A stretch of DNA of 64,000 bases from Sulfitobacter sp. S190 (GTDB lineage: Bacteria > Pseudomonadota > Alphaproteobacteria > Rhodobacterales > Rhodobacteraceae). How positions within the stretch are numbered: the first letter of the stretch is position 1; the number at the start of each line of letters is the position of its first letter. The stretch covers positions 2,604,001-2,668,000 of the forward strand of contig NZ_CP081120.1 of NCBI RefSeq assembly GCF_025141935.1, given 5' to 3'. Both the position numbers and the translations under genes were made by a program. Positions 23,761 to 32,864 of this stretch are shown here, piece by piece. Below the pieces are notes generated by a model. It did no database searches. It saw only the letters and a list, made by a program, of their open reading frames with translations, and was not told the DNA's origin.

Positions 23761-24782
23761 GAGATGACCTCGGACAACGGAATGCGCACACGTTTGCGCT
23801 GGAGTTCGTAGTGACCAAGCGGTGTCCAACCGACAAGCGCGGTGTCGACGTCATCGGATTTGAATGCCGCACGCAATGCCGTCTCGAAAGGACGGCGGTC
23901 CTTCTTGGGCATTGGCGCCAGATCGAGGGTGATTTGCCCGCCAAGACCGCGCAGACGCAGCGCACGCGGCAAAAGACGTGCGCAGGCCATGTTGGCCTTG
24001 ATACCCGCCGCCAGTGACGCATCACCACCGGTATTCACATCGACAGCCACCAATGCGCGTGTCGGCTCTACATACATGAAGGCGCCGCCTGACAGCCCGA
24101 CCCGGTCTTGCGACAAGCCGCCGATCGCGTCCAGCACACCGCGCGTTTCAAACCCGCCTGTGTCTGTGACGACCTCGGCCTTCGCGGTCCACTCGCGCCA
24201 CGCCATGACATGCGGGCCATCCCCTTCGGCAAGGGTTTCCGGACCCGTGCCCTCGTCTTCGAGCACGGTCGCTGCCAGCGTCAACATCGCGCCGATATCC
24301 TCGGCGATTTCATCTGCATCCGCTTCGGCGCAGGAGGACCGCAGGATGAGCCCGTGAGGCGCCTCGCCCATCGCATCATGCGCGATCTCGAGCAACCGGT
24401 CGCGTTCGGCCTCGTCCTTGACCGAACGGCTGATGTTCAGCCCCGGCGCATCGGGCGTGACAATCGCGTAGCGGCTTTTGAACAACAGCTTTTGTGTGAC
24501 CGGGATCGCCTTGCCGTCTTCTGCATGACCCGACACCTGTACCAGCAACTGTTGTCCGGGGGCGAGGCCCTTGACCTGACGCAAGAACGCAGCGCCATCG
24601 GGGGTGCGCAGAAACATACCGCCCTGCCCCTTTACCGGCCGGTCCGCGACGGCGCGGTAAATGGTTCCCACACGGGGCAGATCCTCGGCATCCACCAGCA
24701 GATCCTCAAGCTGGCCATCAACCATCAGTGCCGCCGCTTCGGCGTCGCCCAGATGGTCCAGAACAATCGTGCGTCCCTTCAT
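23757..24782 (-). CDS. Ribonuclease E/G family protein, short form
   Basis: 341-residue RNase E/G-type endoribonuclease. An S1-like RNA-binding part is near residues 30-100, and the catalytic DNase I-like domain carries VDVNTG and ITLDLAPM, whose Asp residues correspond to the metal-binding Asp pair of RNase E. The zinc-link and small domain of RNase E are missing, which is usual for this roseobacter paralogue beside maf. ATG at 24782 overlaps the maf stop (ATGA) and fixes the start. A full RNase E is expected elsewhere in the genome. Confidence 0.88.
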   Translation of the reverse strand: MKGRTIVLDHLGDAEAAALMVDGQLEDLLVDAEDLPRVGTIYRAVADRPVKGQGGMFLRTPDGAAFLRQVKGLAPGQQLLVQVSGHAEDGKAIPVTQKLLFKSRYAIVTPDAPGLNISRSVKDEAERDRLLEIAHDAMGEAPHGLILRSSCAEADADEIAEDIGAMLTLAATVLEDEGTGPETLAEGDGPHVMAWREWTAKAEVVTDTGGFETRGVLDAIGGLSQDRVGLSGGAFMYVEPTRALVAVDVNTGGDASLAAGIKANMACARLLPRALRLRGLGGQITLDLAPMPKKDRRPFETALRAAFKSDDVDTALVGWTPLGHYELQRKRVRIPLSEVIS

Positions 24783-25354
24783 TGCGTATCTCCAAACGGG
24801 TAACCTGCCGCGCGCAGCAGCGTTGCGGTTTCGGCAAGCGGGAGCCCCACGATGCCGGTAAATGAGCCCGAGATCCAAGGGATCAAAGCGCCGGCAGGTC
24901 CCTGGATCGCGTATCCGCCGGCCTTGCCCTGCCAATCCCCGGTGTCGAGGTAGCCGTTCAACTCATCGGCGGACAGGACTTTCATGCGCACGGTGCTGAC
25001 CACGTCGCGCGCCCACGTGCGGTCGCCCCGCTTGACCGCGACGGCGGTAATCACTTTGTGACGTCGCCCCGACAGGCCGCTCAGAAACCGTTCTGCTTCG
25101 GATCGATCGGCCGGCTTGCCCAGAATGCGCCGTCCAAGCGCAACCGTGGTATCGGCGCATAGCACGATATCGTCAGCATCAGCCGCAACGGCCGCCGCTT
25201 TCGCCTGCGTGATCCTGCTGCAATAGGGGCGCGGCAGCTCGTTCTTCAGCGGGTCTTCGTCGATATCGGGCGGGGTGATTGCGTCCGGCACAACGCCAAT
25301 TTGCGCCAGCAATTCCTTGCGGCGCGGCGATCCTGATCCGAGGATGAATCTCAT
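24779..25354 (-). CDS. maf: Maf-like nucleotide pyrophosphatase
   Basis: 191-residue Maf/YhdE-type house-cleaning pyrophosphatase acting on non-canonical or dTTP/UTP nucleotides. It shows [12 protein letters not shown] at residues 5-16, CADTTVALG near 66, and [13 protein letters not shown] near 145. Overlaps the RNase E/G gene by 4 bases and follows infA in the same direction. Confidence 0.93.
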   Translation of the reverse strand: MRFILGSGSPRRKELLAQIGVVPDAITPPDIDEDPLKNELPRPYCSRITQAKAAAVAADADDIVLCADTTVALGRRILGKPADRSEAERFLSGLSGRRHKVITAVAVKRGDRTWARDVVSTVRMKVLSADELNGYLDTGDWQGKAGGYAIQGPAGALIPWISGSFTGIVGLPLAETATLLRAAGYPFGDTQ

Positions 25355-25391
25355 CTTGTCTCCTCGCCCCGGCAGGCCGCCGGGCGTGGGG

Positions 25392-25610
25392 TTATTTGAA
25401 ACGGTAGTTGATCCGGCCCTTGGTCAGGTCATAGGGGGTCATTTCGACCTGTACCTTGTCACCTGCCAGAACACGGATCCGGTTCTTGCGCATCTTGCCT
25501 GCCGTATGCGCGATGATCTCATGGCCGTTTTCCAGCTCGACCCGAAACGTCGCGTTAGGCAGGAGTTCCTTCACAACACCGGGAAATTCGAGCGTATCTT
25601 CCTTGGCCAT
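25392..25610 (-). CDS. infA: Translation initiation factor IF-1
   Basis: 72-residue OB-fold factor that binds the ribosomal A site during initiation. The sequence from [19 protein letters not shown] to RGRINYRFK is close to the universal IF-1 pattern and has the standard length. It heads the infA-maf-RNase-yacG run, 37 bases before maf. Confidence 0.97.
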   Translation of the reverse strand: MAKEDTLEFPGVVKELLPNATFRVELENGHEIIAHTAGKMRKNRIRVLAGDKVQVEMTPYDLTKGRINYRFK

Positions 25611-25692
25611 GGTCTCTCCATACTTACAATCGCCCCCAATTGCGGGGACACGCGCCTAAATGAGCGCATCCGCACCTTTTTTCAAGGGGTTT

Positions 25693-26568
25693 TCAACCAA
25701 GCGGGACATTTGGCGCCGTACCGTCACGGCCTGCCTGTTCTTCCCAATGCGCCCTGTTGAGCACAACACCATCCGCCCTGACCCGTGCGATCGCACCAAG
25801 ATCCACGTCCGCGTAGGTCCAGCCGGGTGTGTTGATCGTACCGGCGTTCAACACACCCGTGGAGGGGAACCCCGTATCCGGCGGGCCAAAGATGCCACCG
25901 GCACCTGTCGACGTGTCCACAGCCTCGGACCAAGGTGCCGCGCCCACGACCGATGACATGGCCGTGACACACTGCTGCTCGAGCGCACGGGCCATCGCCC
26001 CTGTGCGCACGCGCCAATATCCTGCCAGCGCTTCGGTGACGCTTGGCACGGCGATAACGTCACACTCCGCTAGGGCACGCCCCAACAGCGGAAACTCGCT
26101 ATCGTAGCAGATGAGAATACCGATGCGGCCAATCGCGGTGTCAAACACCTGCAAAGGGCCGCCGCCCCTGACCCCCCAGATATCGCGCTCGAACCGGGTC
26201 ATGATCTGTTTGTCCTGCACGCCGATGCCGCCCGTCGGCGTAATCAGCCGCGCGCGGTTGACCGGGCGCGTCGCGGTCGCTGCAGGGCCCGAGGCCGCGA
26301 CGATGTGCACACCATGTTCTGCGGCAAGTCTGACATGCAGCGCATCCGCAGCGTCCAGCCGGTCGGACACCGCAAAAAGCGATGCCTCGAGATTGCCCGC
26401 CACGTCGAGCCCCGAAAGCGTGGCAAGCTCCATAGCGCCGTATTCCGGGAAGACAAGCAGGTCCGCCCCCGATGCGGCGGCCCGGGCAACCCAATCGGCG
26501 ATCTTGTCTTCAAACTGCGCCCAGGAAGACAAAACATCGAGCGGATAGGCAGCGGTGGCGATCTTCAT
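25693..26568 (-). CDS. Carbon-nitrogen hydrolase (nitrilase superfamily)
   Basis: 291-residue amidase/nitrilase-fold protein. The catalytic triad is visible: Glu in LLVFPEYGAMEL (about residue 45), Lys in GVQDKQIMTRFE (about 120) and Cys in IGILICYDSEFPL (about 155). ATG at 26568 begins MKIATAAYP, the usual start for the family. It is divergent from a LysR regulator 147 bases away, a common pairing, so the LysR protein may control it. Substrate unknown. Confidence 0.88.
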   Translation of the reverse strand: MKIATAAYPLDVLSSWAQFEDKIADWVARAAASGADLLVFPEYGAMELATLSGLDVAGNLEASLFAVSDRLDAADALHVRLAAEHGVHIVAASGPAATATRPVNRARLITPTGGIGVQDKQIMTRFERDIWGVRGGGPLQVFDTAIGRIGILICYDSEFPLLGRALAECDVIAVPSVTEALAGYWRVRTGAMARALEQQCVTAMSSVVGAAPWSEAVDTSTGAGGIFGPPDTGFPSTGVLNAGTINTPGWTYADVDLGAIARVRADGVVLNRAHWEEQAGRDGTAPNVPLG

Positions 26569-26715
26569 GGCGGCGGGCTCCTCGTTTGCAGGCCACTTTG
26601 CGCTGCCCGCGCGGCGGCGACAAGGCGGGTCATGGCCAATGGCGTCCGCAAGCGGTTGACGCGCGGCTTTCAAAATTCCAAAACTGTGCGTTGACGAAAT
26701 ACCGGGGAAGACAGC

Positions 26716-27675
26716 ATGCAAATCAAGGGGATCAGCCTGCGCGGCCTCGAAGTATTCGAAGCGCTTGCACGCAATGGGTCAGTGGCCCAGGCAGCACAGG
26801 ACACCGGGCTGAGCCAGCCTGCCGTCAGCCAACAAATGCGAAATCTTGAAAACGCGCTGGGCAATACGCTTGTCGATCATTCCCGTCGTCCGATGCGTCT
26901 CACCCCGGCGGGCAAGAGTTTTTTGCGCCGTGCGACGGCCGCATTGTCCGAATTGCGGCTGGCCACTGCCGAAGTCAGCGTCATGGATCTTGCGCACCTC
27001 AAGGATCTCAGCCTCGGCATCATCGATGATTTCGATGACGATATCACCCCGCGGCTTGCCCTGATCCTCGCGGAAAACCTTCAGGGGTGCCGGTTCAAGA
27101 TGATCACGGCCAGCAGCCACGACCTGATCCAGTCTGTCCATGACGACGCGCTGCATATGGCGATTTCGGCGTCCAACGGCGAACGCCACGACAAGATCAA
27201 GGAACACAAGCTCGCCCGCGATCCGTTTATCCTTGTGGCCTCCTCCGATGCGCCGGTGACGCCCGATGCGATGCTGCGCGGCACGGGCGCGCTGCCCTTT
27301 CTGCGCTACAGTCAGGACCAATTGATCGCGCGCCAGATCGAAAGCTATCTCAAGCTTGAGGGGGCAACCCTGCCCGCACGGTTCGAAATCGGCAGCCATC
27401 TCGCCTTGATGGCGATGGTGGCCCAAGGCATCGGCTGGACGATCACCACGCCTTTGGGATTCATGCGGGCGGCACGGTTTCACGACCGGATCGCGGCGCA
27501 TCCGCTGCCCGGTGCCGGGGCCGCGCGCCAGATCTCGCTTTATGCGGGCGCGGACTGGAGCGACGAGGTCCCCTCCGACATTGCACAGGCCATGCGCGGC
27601 CTGATGGAGCGGCGCATCGTGGCCCCCGCCGTCGACAAGATGCCGTGGCTCGACGGCGAATTTCACCTGCTCTGA
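26716..27675 (+). CDS. LysR-family transcriptional regulator
   Basis: 319-residue LTTR. The N-terminal winged HTH is clear (LRGLEVFEALARNGSVAQAAQDTGLSQ... with QPAVSQQMRNLE, residues about 8-50), followed by an effector-binding domain. It is divergent from the carbon-nitrogen hydrolase gene, which it probably regulates, and is followed 9 bases later by a sirtuin gene, which may be co-transcribed. Confidence 0.92.
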   Translation: MQIKGISLRGLEVFEALARNGSVAQAAQDTGLSQPAVSQQMRNLENALGNTLVDHSRRPMRLTPAGKSFLRRATAALSELRLATAEVSVMDLAHLKDLSLGIIDDFDDDITPRLALILAENLQGCRFKMITASSHDLIQSVHDDALHMAISASNGERHDKIKEHKLARDPFILVASSDAPVTPDAMLRGTGALPFLRYSQDQLIARQIESYLKLEGATLPARFEIGSHLALMAMVAQGIGWTITTPLGFMRAARFHDRIAAHPLPGAGAARQISLYAGADWSDEVPSDIAQAMRGLMERRIVAPAVDKMPWLDGEFHLL

Positions 27676-27684
27676 GGACGTCCC

Positions 27685-28386
27685 ATGACAAACATCGTGA
27701 TTCTGACCGGCGCGGGCATTTCGGCCGAAAGCGGCATTGAGACCTTTCGCGCCGAGACCGGTCTGTGGGCGCAGCACCGTGTCGAAGATGTCGCGACGCC
27801 CGAAGGCTATGCCCGCGATCCCAAGCTGGTGGTGGACTTCTACAACGGTCGCCGCGCCCAGCTATCGCAGGTGGGCCCGAATGCCGCGCACGAAGCGCTC
27901 GCGCGGCTCGAGGCAGAACTCGACGGATCGGTGCTTGTCGTCACGCAAAACGTGGATGATTTGCACGAACGGGGCGAAAGCCAAAACCTCATCCACATGC
28001 ACGGCGCTTTGACATCCGCGCTCTGTGCAGCGTGTGATCATCGCTGGCCACAATCGGGCGACATGCAGGTCGGTCAGAAATGTCCCGCCTGCGGCGCACC
28101 CGCGGCACGCCCAGATATCGTCTGGTTTGGAGAGATGCCCTATCAGATGGATGCCATTTTCGAGGCTCTGCAAAACGCCGACATCTTTGCATCCATCGGG
28201 ACGTCTTCAAACGTCTATCCCGCCGCCGGCTTCGTAATGGAAGCCGCCCGCGCGGGCGCCCATACGGTCGAGATCAATCTCGAGCCCTCCGCGACAGCGA
28301 CGCATTTCGAGCAAAGCCTGCTCGGGCCCGCAACACAGACGGTGCCGCAGTGGGTGTCAGAAATCTTGGGGCAAGAGCGTAGTTAA
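27685..28386 (+). CDS. cobB: NAD-dependent protein deacylase, sirtuin CobB type
   Basis: 233-residue sirtuin. It shows the NAD-binding motif GAGISAESGI (residues 8-17), TQNVDDLHERG (about 91), the catalytic His in HMHGAL (about 107), and four zinc Cys (CAAC and CPAC, about 117-144). VDFYNGRR (about 52-59) keeps the Tyr and Arg that class III sirtuins use to bind succinyl/malonyl-lysine, so it may act as a desuccinylase as well as a deacetylase. It converges with and overlaps the PCuAC gene by 4 bases. Confidence 0.93.
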   Translation: MTNIVILTGAGISAESGIETFRAETGLWAQHRVEDVATPEGYARDPKLVVDFYNGRRAQLSQVGPNAAHEALARLEAELDGSVLVVTQNVDDLHERGESQNLIHMHGALTSALCAACDHRWPQSGDMQVGQKCPACGAPAARPDIVWFGEMPYQMDAIFEALQNADIFASIGTSSNVYPAAGFVMEAARAGAHTVEINLEPSATATHFEQSLLGPATQTVPQWVSEILGQERS

Positions 28387-28853
28387 CGGCCCAGATCGAC
28401 GGGAATCCGGATCGCCACTTCGCCTGCTTCTTCGAAGACCAGCGTCACCGACACCGGCGCGCCATCCGTGAGCGGGGCCGACAGGCCCAGAAACATCAGA
28501 TGATCCCCCCCGCGCACAAAGGCATGGCTGTCGCCATCGGCGATCGGAATGCCGTCATCGATCGGGCGCATGCGCATGACACCGTTTTCGTCCTGTGTGT
28601 GCGTATGCAGCGCCGCATTCTGCGCAAAATCCGCACGCACGCCGATCAAACGGTCATCGCGGCCTGTATCGTTGTGCAGCACCATAAAGGCCGCAGCGGT
28701 CGGGCTATCGGGCAATGTCGCCCGCAGATAGGGGTCTTCCAGCCGGAAGGCAGGTTTGTCGAGAGGCGACATCTTGATCGAAACGACTGTTACGACGACA
28801 GCGAGGATTGCCACAAAAGCAGCGATAGCAACGGTCATTGATCTGGTCATCAC
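28383..28853 (-). CDS. Periplasmic copper chaperone PCu(A)C
   Basis: 156-residue membrane-anchored or exported protein with one N-terminal hydrophobic segment (residues about 8-26). The Cu(I) site pattern H-x(n)-M-x(n)-H-x-M is seen in ALHTHTQDENGVMRM and HAFVRGGDHLMFLGL. Such proteins deliver copper to the CuA/CuB centres of cytochrome oxidases. GTG at 28853 is directly followed by ATG at 28850; either may start. Confidence 0.88.
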   Translation of the reverse strand: MMTRSMTVAIAAFVAILAVVVTVVSIKMSPLDKPAFRLEDPYLRATLPDSPTAAAFMVLHNDTGRDDRLIGVRADFAQNAALHTHTQDENGVMRMRPIDDGIPIADGDSHAFVRGGDHLMFLGLSAPLTDGAPVSVTLVFEEAGEVAIRIPVDLGR

Positions 28854-28877
28854 GGGGTCTCCGGTTGGGGCAAAAGC

Positions 28878-28904
28878 AAAACCCCGACCAAAGGGCCGGG
28901 GTTT
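28878..28904 (-). terminator. Intrinsic terminator of rpmB
   Basis: Stem AAACCCCG (28878-28885) / CGGGGTTT (28897-28904), followed on the minus strand by a T-rich tract (TGCTTTTG). It lies 28 bases after the rpmB stop and just upstream of the PCuAC start. Confidence 0.8.
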
Positions 28905-28931
28905 CAGATATTTGTCAGCGATGGCAGAAAA

Positions 28932-29231
28932 TCAGGACAGGACGTCCGCTTCCGTACCCGACTTTTCGATGGCTTTCTTGATTTTCAGCGCGTTGTCGGA
29001 CAGTTCGCTGTCTTTCGCTTTCGCGAGGAACTTGTCCAGACCACCGCGGTGGTCGACGCTGCGCAGGGCAGCGGCGGAGATACGCAGTTTGAACCCACGG
29101 CCCAGCGCTTCGGATTGCAGCGTGGTGTCGTTCAGGTTCGGCAGGAACCGACGGCGCGTGCGGTTCTTGGCGTGGGATACGTTGTTACCCGTCATCGGGC
29201 CTTTTCCGGTCAATTCGCAGCGGCGCGACAT
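28932..29231 (-). CDS. rpmB: 50S ribosomal protein L28
   Basis: 99-residue L28 with the typical start [28 protein letters not shown] order (Cys, TGK, GN-VSH-N) and the RRRFLPNL segment; the C-terminal helical extension is normal for alphaproteobacteria. Own promoter region upstream (29232-29374) and a terminator downstream suggest a single-gene unit. Confidence 0.97.
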   Translation of the reverse strand: MSRRCELTGKGPMTGNNVSHAKNRTRRRFLPNLNDTTLQSEALGRGFKLRISAAALRSVDHRGGLDKFLAKAKDSELSDNALKIKKAIEKSGTEADVLS

Positions 29232-29374
29232 GAGCTTTTCCTCTTGTTATTCAAAGGGCACCAGCGTGTCGGCGCCATAGCTGAAGGGACCGCATCGGCG
29301 GCGACCCTGAATTCGGTTCGCAGGCTTTAGGGGGAATCGTGTTTGGCGTCAACCCGCAAGGGCCGCAGAATAGG

Positions 29375-30349
29375 TCAATCGGCCGCTAATTCGCGCACAA
29401 AGGCCTGCGCTGCTGCGGCAGGGTCCTGATGACCTTGCGACACTGCATCGCTGAGCGCGGCGAGACGGGAACGGGCCTGCGCCGTGTCGAGCTGTGCAAG
29501 CAGGGCCGCGCGGACCGCCTCCTCGAACCAGTAGCGCGCCTGTGCCGCCCGCGTCCGGGTCCAATGCCCTTCGTCCTTGCGCCATTCCGCAAGCTCCTGC
29601 AGCGCCGCCCAGACTTCCGGAAGGCCCCGATCTTCCAACGCGCTGACGGTCATGGCGCGGGGGTAGCCTTCGGGATCCTGCGGGCGTTTGCGCATCAGAC
29701 GCAGGGCCCCAGCATAGTCAGCCTGCGTGCGGGTGGCGGTCGCCTTCAGATCCCCGTCTGCCTTGTTGATAACGATCAGATCGGCCATTTCCATTATGCC
29801 GCGCTTCACGCCTTGCAACTCGTCTCCGCCCGCGGGCGCCAGCAGCAGCAAGAACACGTCCGCCATTTGCGCGACAACCGTCTCGGACTGCCCGACCCCC
29901 ACTGTCTCGATCAGGATCACGTCAAACCGCGCGGCTTCGCACAGCGCCACCGCCTCGCGGGTGCGGCGGGCCACGCCGCCCAGATGGGTCTGACTGGGCG
30001 AGGGCCGGATAAACGCGTTCGGATCGCGTGCCAAACGGTCCATGCGGGTCTTGTCACCCAGAATGGATCCCCCCGAGCGCGCCGAACTCGGATCGACGGC
30101 CAGCACCGCCACGCGCAAGCCCTGCCCCGTCAGCATCATGCCGAAGCTCTCGATGAAGGTGGATTTGCCAACGCCCGGCGTACCGGACAAACCGATGCGC
30201 AATGCCTCGTGCTCTGTTCCCAGCGCCGCCAGCAACTCGGTCGCCTGTGCGCGGTGGTCCGCCCGGCCACTTTCGATCAGCGTTATGGCACGGGCCAACG
30301 CGCGCCGCTCACCCGCTTTGATCCGCGCTGCCTGATCCGCAATATCCAT
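29375..30349 (-). CDS. meaB: Methylmalonyl-CoA mutase-associated GTPase MeaB
   Basis: 324-residue G3E-type GTPase that protects and loads cobalamin into methylmalonyl-CoA mutase. Motifs: Walker A GLSGTPGVGKST (about 60), VDPSSARSGGSILGDKTRM (about 90), ETVGVGQSE (about 150) and NKAD (about 200). GGAG lies 7 bases before ATG 30349, which is chosen over longer upstream frames that run antisense into hrpB. The mutase genes are not in the window. It is divergent from hrpB. Confidence 0.92.
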   Translation of the reverse strand: MDIADQAARIKAGERRALARAITLIESGRADHRAQATELLAALGTEHEALRIGLSGTPGVGKSTFIESFGMMLTGQGLRVAVLAVDPSSARSGGSILGDKTRMDRLARDPNAFIRPSPSQTHLGGVARRTREAVALCEAARFDVILIETVGVGQSETVVAQMADVFLLLLAPAGGDELQGVKRGIMEMADLIVINKADGDLKATATRTQADYAGALRLMRKRPQDPEGYPRAMTVSALEDRGLPEVWAALQELAEWRKDEGHWTRTRAAQARYWFEEAVRAALLAQLDTAQARSRLAALSDAVSQGHQDPAAAAQAFVRELAAD

Positions 30350-30440
30350 ACCGCTCTCCACCTGCCGTGCCATGTTTTCCGCCGCTCGTGCGCGAATGTC
30401 CAGCCTTGCCCCGCCGCGCCGCAGCCGTGATAACGCCCGC

Positions 30441-32864
30441 ATGAGTATCGCGCTTCCCATAGACACCGTCATGCCACAGGTTATCGACGCCCTGCGCAGC
30501 GCGGGCCGCGTGGTTCTGCAGGCGCCCCCCGGTGCGGGCAAGACAACGCGGGTTCCGCTGGCCATGCTGGAGGCGGGTCTCACGCAGGGCCGCATCCTGA
30601 TGCTCGAGCCGCGCCGCCTCGCCGCACGCGCGGCCGCCGAACGCATGGCCCAAACGCGCGGCGAGAAAACCGGAGATGTTGTCGGATACCGCGTGCGCGG
30701 CGCGTCGGCCGTATCAAGCGCGACACGCATCGAAGTCGTGACCGAAGGCATCCTGACGCGCATGATACAGGACAATCCCGATTTGCCCGGGGTCGGGGCG
30801 GTGATTTTTGACGAGTTTCACGAACGCTCCCTCAATGCGGATCTGGGTCTTGCCCTGACGCTGGAAATAGCGGGCGCGCTGCGCGACGATCTGTTGATCG
30901 CGGTCATGTCTGCGACGCTCGACGCGCAGCCCGTCGCCACCCTGATGCAGGCTCCGATTGTCACCTCGCAGGGGCGCAGCTTCGACGTGACGCCGCGGTG
31001 GCTCGACCGTCCGCTGGCCAAGACGGACCGGCTGGAGCAGGCCGTCGCTGACCGCACGCTGGCCGCGCTGGCCGAAAGCCCCGGCTCGGCGCTGGTTTTC
31101 TTGCCCGGCGAAGGCGAAATTCGCAAGACTGAAGCCTTGCTGCGCCCGCATCTGCCAGCCGATTGCACGCTTGCCCCCTTGTTTGGCGCAATGGACTTCA
31201 AGGCACAGCAAGCCGCGATCCGCCCCTCGCCGCAGGGTCGCAAGTTGGTTCTGGCCACCGCGATCGCCGAAACCTCGCTGACCATCGAAGACATTCGCAT
31301 CGTTGTGGATGCAGGCCGCGCGCGGCGATCCGTGTTCGATCCGTCATCGGGCATGGCGCGGCTGGTGACCCAACGTGTCACCCGTGCCGAAGCGACCCAA
31401 CGCGCAGGGCGTGCGGGGCGTGTCAGCACCGGTGTCGCGTACAAGATGTGGACCCGCGGCGAAGAAGGTGCGCTTGCCGCCTTCCCGCCCGCCGAAATCG
31501 AGGTAGGTGATCTGTGCGGCTTTGCGCTGGAGCTGGCGCTTTGGGGCGCCGAGGCCGCAGCGCTGAACTTCGTCACCCCCCCGCATCCCGGCAGGCTGGC
31601 CGAAGCGCGCAGCGTGTTACAGATGCTGGGCGCGCTTGACCGGCGCGGCCTCATTACGGCGCACGGGCGCACCCTTGCCAGCCTTCCGCTGCACCCGCGG
31701 CTGGCGCATATGGTGACACGCGGCGGGCCGGAGGCCGCCACACTTGCCGCGATCCTGTCGGAACGCGATCCGCTCAGGGGCGCGCCCCTTGATCTGTTGC
31801 ACCGCATGCGCGCCCTCGCCGGAGAGCGCGTCGCGGGCACACCCCATTCCGCGACCCTCGCCCGGATCCGCCAGGATGCGAAACGCTTGCTGAGCCGCAC
31901 CGATCCCGACGGGCCGCGCGATCTCGGAACGCTCGCGGCACTGGCCTATCCCGACCGGGTCGGTCTGCGCCGCAAGGGCGATGCTCCGCGGTTTGTGCTC
32001 TCGGGTGGCAAAGGCGCCGTGGCGCCTGCGGGTGATCCTCTGGCCAGCGCAAGGCTGCTGGTCGCCACCGATCTGGACGGCGATCCGCGCGATGCACGCA
32101 TCCGACAGGGCACCGCGCTTGGCGAAAGTGCGTTGCGCGCAGCGTTCGGTGATCAGATCGGGTGGGAAGATGTGTGCGTCTGGTCACGCCGCGAAGGCCG
32201 CGTGCTGACCCGCAAACAGGAACGCTTCGGGGCGTTGGTCCTTGATGATCGCGCTTGGCACGATGCCCCCGATGATCAGGTCGCGACCGCCATGCTGGAA
32301 GGGGTGCGCGAACTGGGTCTGCGTCCCGGCAAATCCGCCGCCCGTTTCCTGCGCCGTGCCGCGCTGGTGGAGGGGCGCGACGGCTTTCCCGCTTTCGACG
32401 AACCGCATTTGCTCGACACGCTGGAGGACTGGTTGCTGCCGCATCTTGGCGCTGTGCGCTCGACCGCCGATTGGAAAGCCTTTGATCTGCTGCCGGCCCT
32501 GCGGGCGCGTCTGGACTGGGACCAGCAACAGGTACTGGACCGCGTGGCACCAGGCCATTTCGAGACCCCGCTTGGTCGCAGAATCGCGATCGACTACGAT
32601 GGTGACACCCCGCAAATCGCGGTGCGGCTGCAAGAGATGTTCGGCGTGACGCAGCATCCGCAGGTCGCGGGCCAACCGGTACAGGTCACATTGCTGTCGC
32701 CCGCCCAGCGCCCGGTGCAGGTTACGATGGATTTGCCCGGTTTCTGGTCAAGCTCCTACGCGGACGTGCGCAAGGACATGCGCGGTCGTTATCCGCGCCA
32801 CCCCTGGCCCGAAGACCCGACGCAGGCGGATCCCACACTCCGGGTAAAGCGGCGTAACAGCTGA
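30441..32864 (+). CDS. hrpB: ATP-dependent helicase HrpB
   Basis: 807-residue DEAH-type helicase. Motif I APPGAGKTTR (about residue 30), DEFHERS (about 118), SATL (about 155), motif VI QRAGRAGR (about 325), then helicase-associated and HrpB C-terminal domains. Start at ATG 30441 (MSIALPIDTVMP) matches the family; an in-frame ATG at 30372 gives a low-complexity extension. Its stop abuts the gnd stop on the other strand with no gap. Cellular role poorly known in the family. Confidence 0.92.
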   Translation: MSIALPIDTVMPQVIDALRSAGRVVLQAPPGAGKTTRVPLAMLEAGLTQGRILMLEPRRLAARAAAERMAQTRGEKTGDVVGYRVRGASAVSSATRIEVVTEGILTRMIQDNPDLPGVGAVIFDEFHERSLNADLGLALTLEIAGALRDDLLIAVMSATLDAQPVATLMQAPIVTSQGRSFDVTPRWLDRPLAKTDRLEQAVADRTLAALAESPGSALVFLPGEGEIRKTEALLRPHLPADCTLAPLFGAMDFKAQQAAIRPSPQGRKLVLATAIAETSLTIEDIRIVVDAGRARRSVFDPSSGMARLVTQRVTRAEATQRAGRAGRVSTGVAYKMWTRGEEGALAAFPPAEIEVGDLCGFALELALWGAEAAALNFVTPPHPGRLAEARSVLQMLGALDRRGLITAHGRTLASLPLHPRLAHMVTRGGPEAATLAAILSERDPLRGAPLDLLHRMRALAGERVAGTPHSATLARIRQDAKRLLSRTDPDGPRDLGTLAALAYPDRVGLRRKGDAPRFVLSGGKGAVAPAGDPLASARLLVATDLDGDPRDARIRQGTALGESALRAAFGDQIGWEDVCVWSRREGRVLTRKQERFGALVLDDRAWHDAPDDQVATAMLEGVRELGLRPGKSAARFLRRAALVEGRDGFPAFDEPHLLDTLEDWLLPHLGAVRSTADWKAFDLLPALRARLDWDQQQVLDRVAPGHFETPLGRRIAIDYDGDTPQIAVRLQEMFGVTQHPQVAGQPVQVTLLSPAQRPVQVTMDLPGFWSSSYADVRKDMRGRYPRHPWPEDPTQADPTLRVKRRNS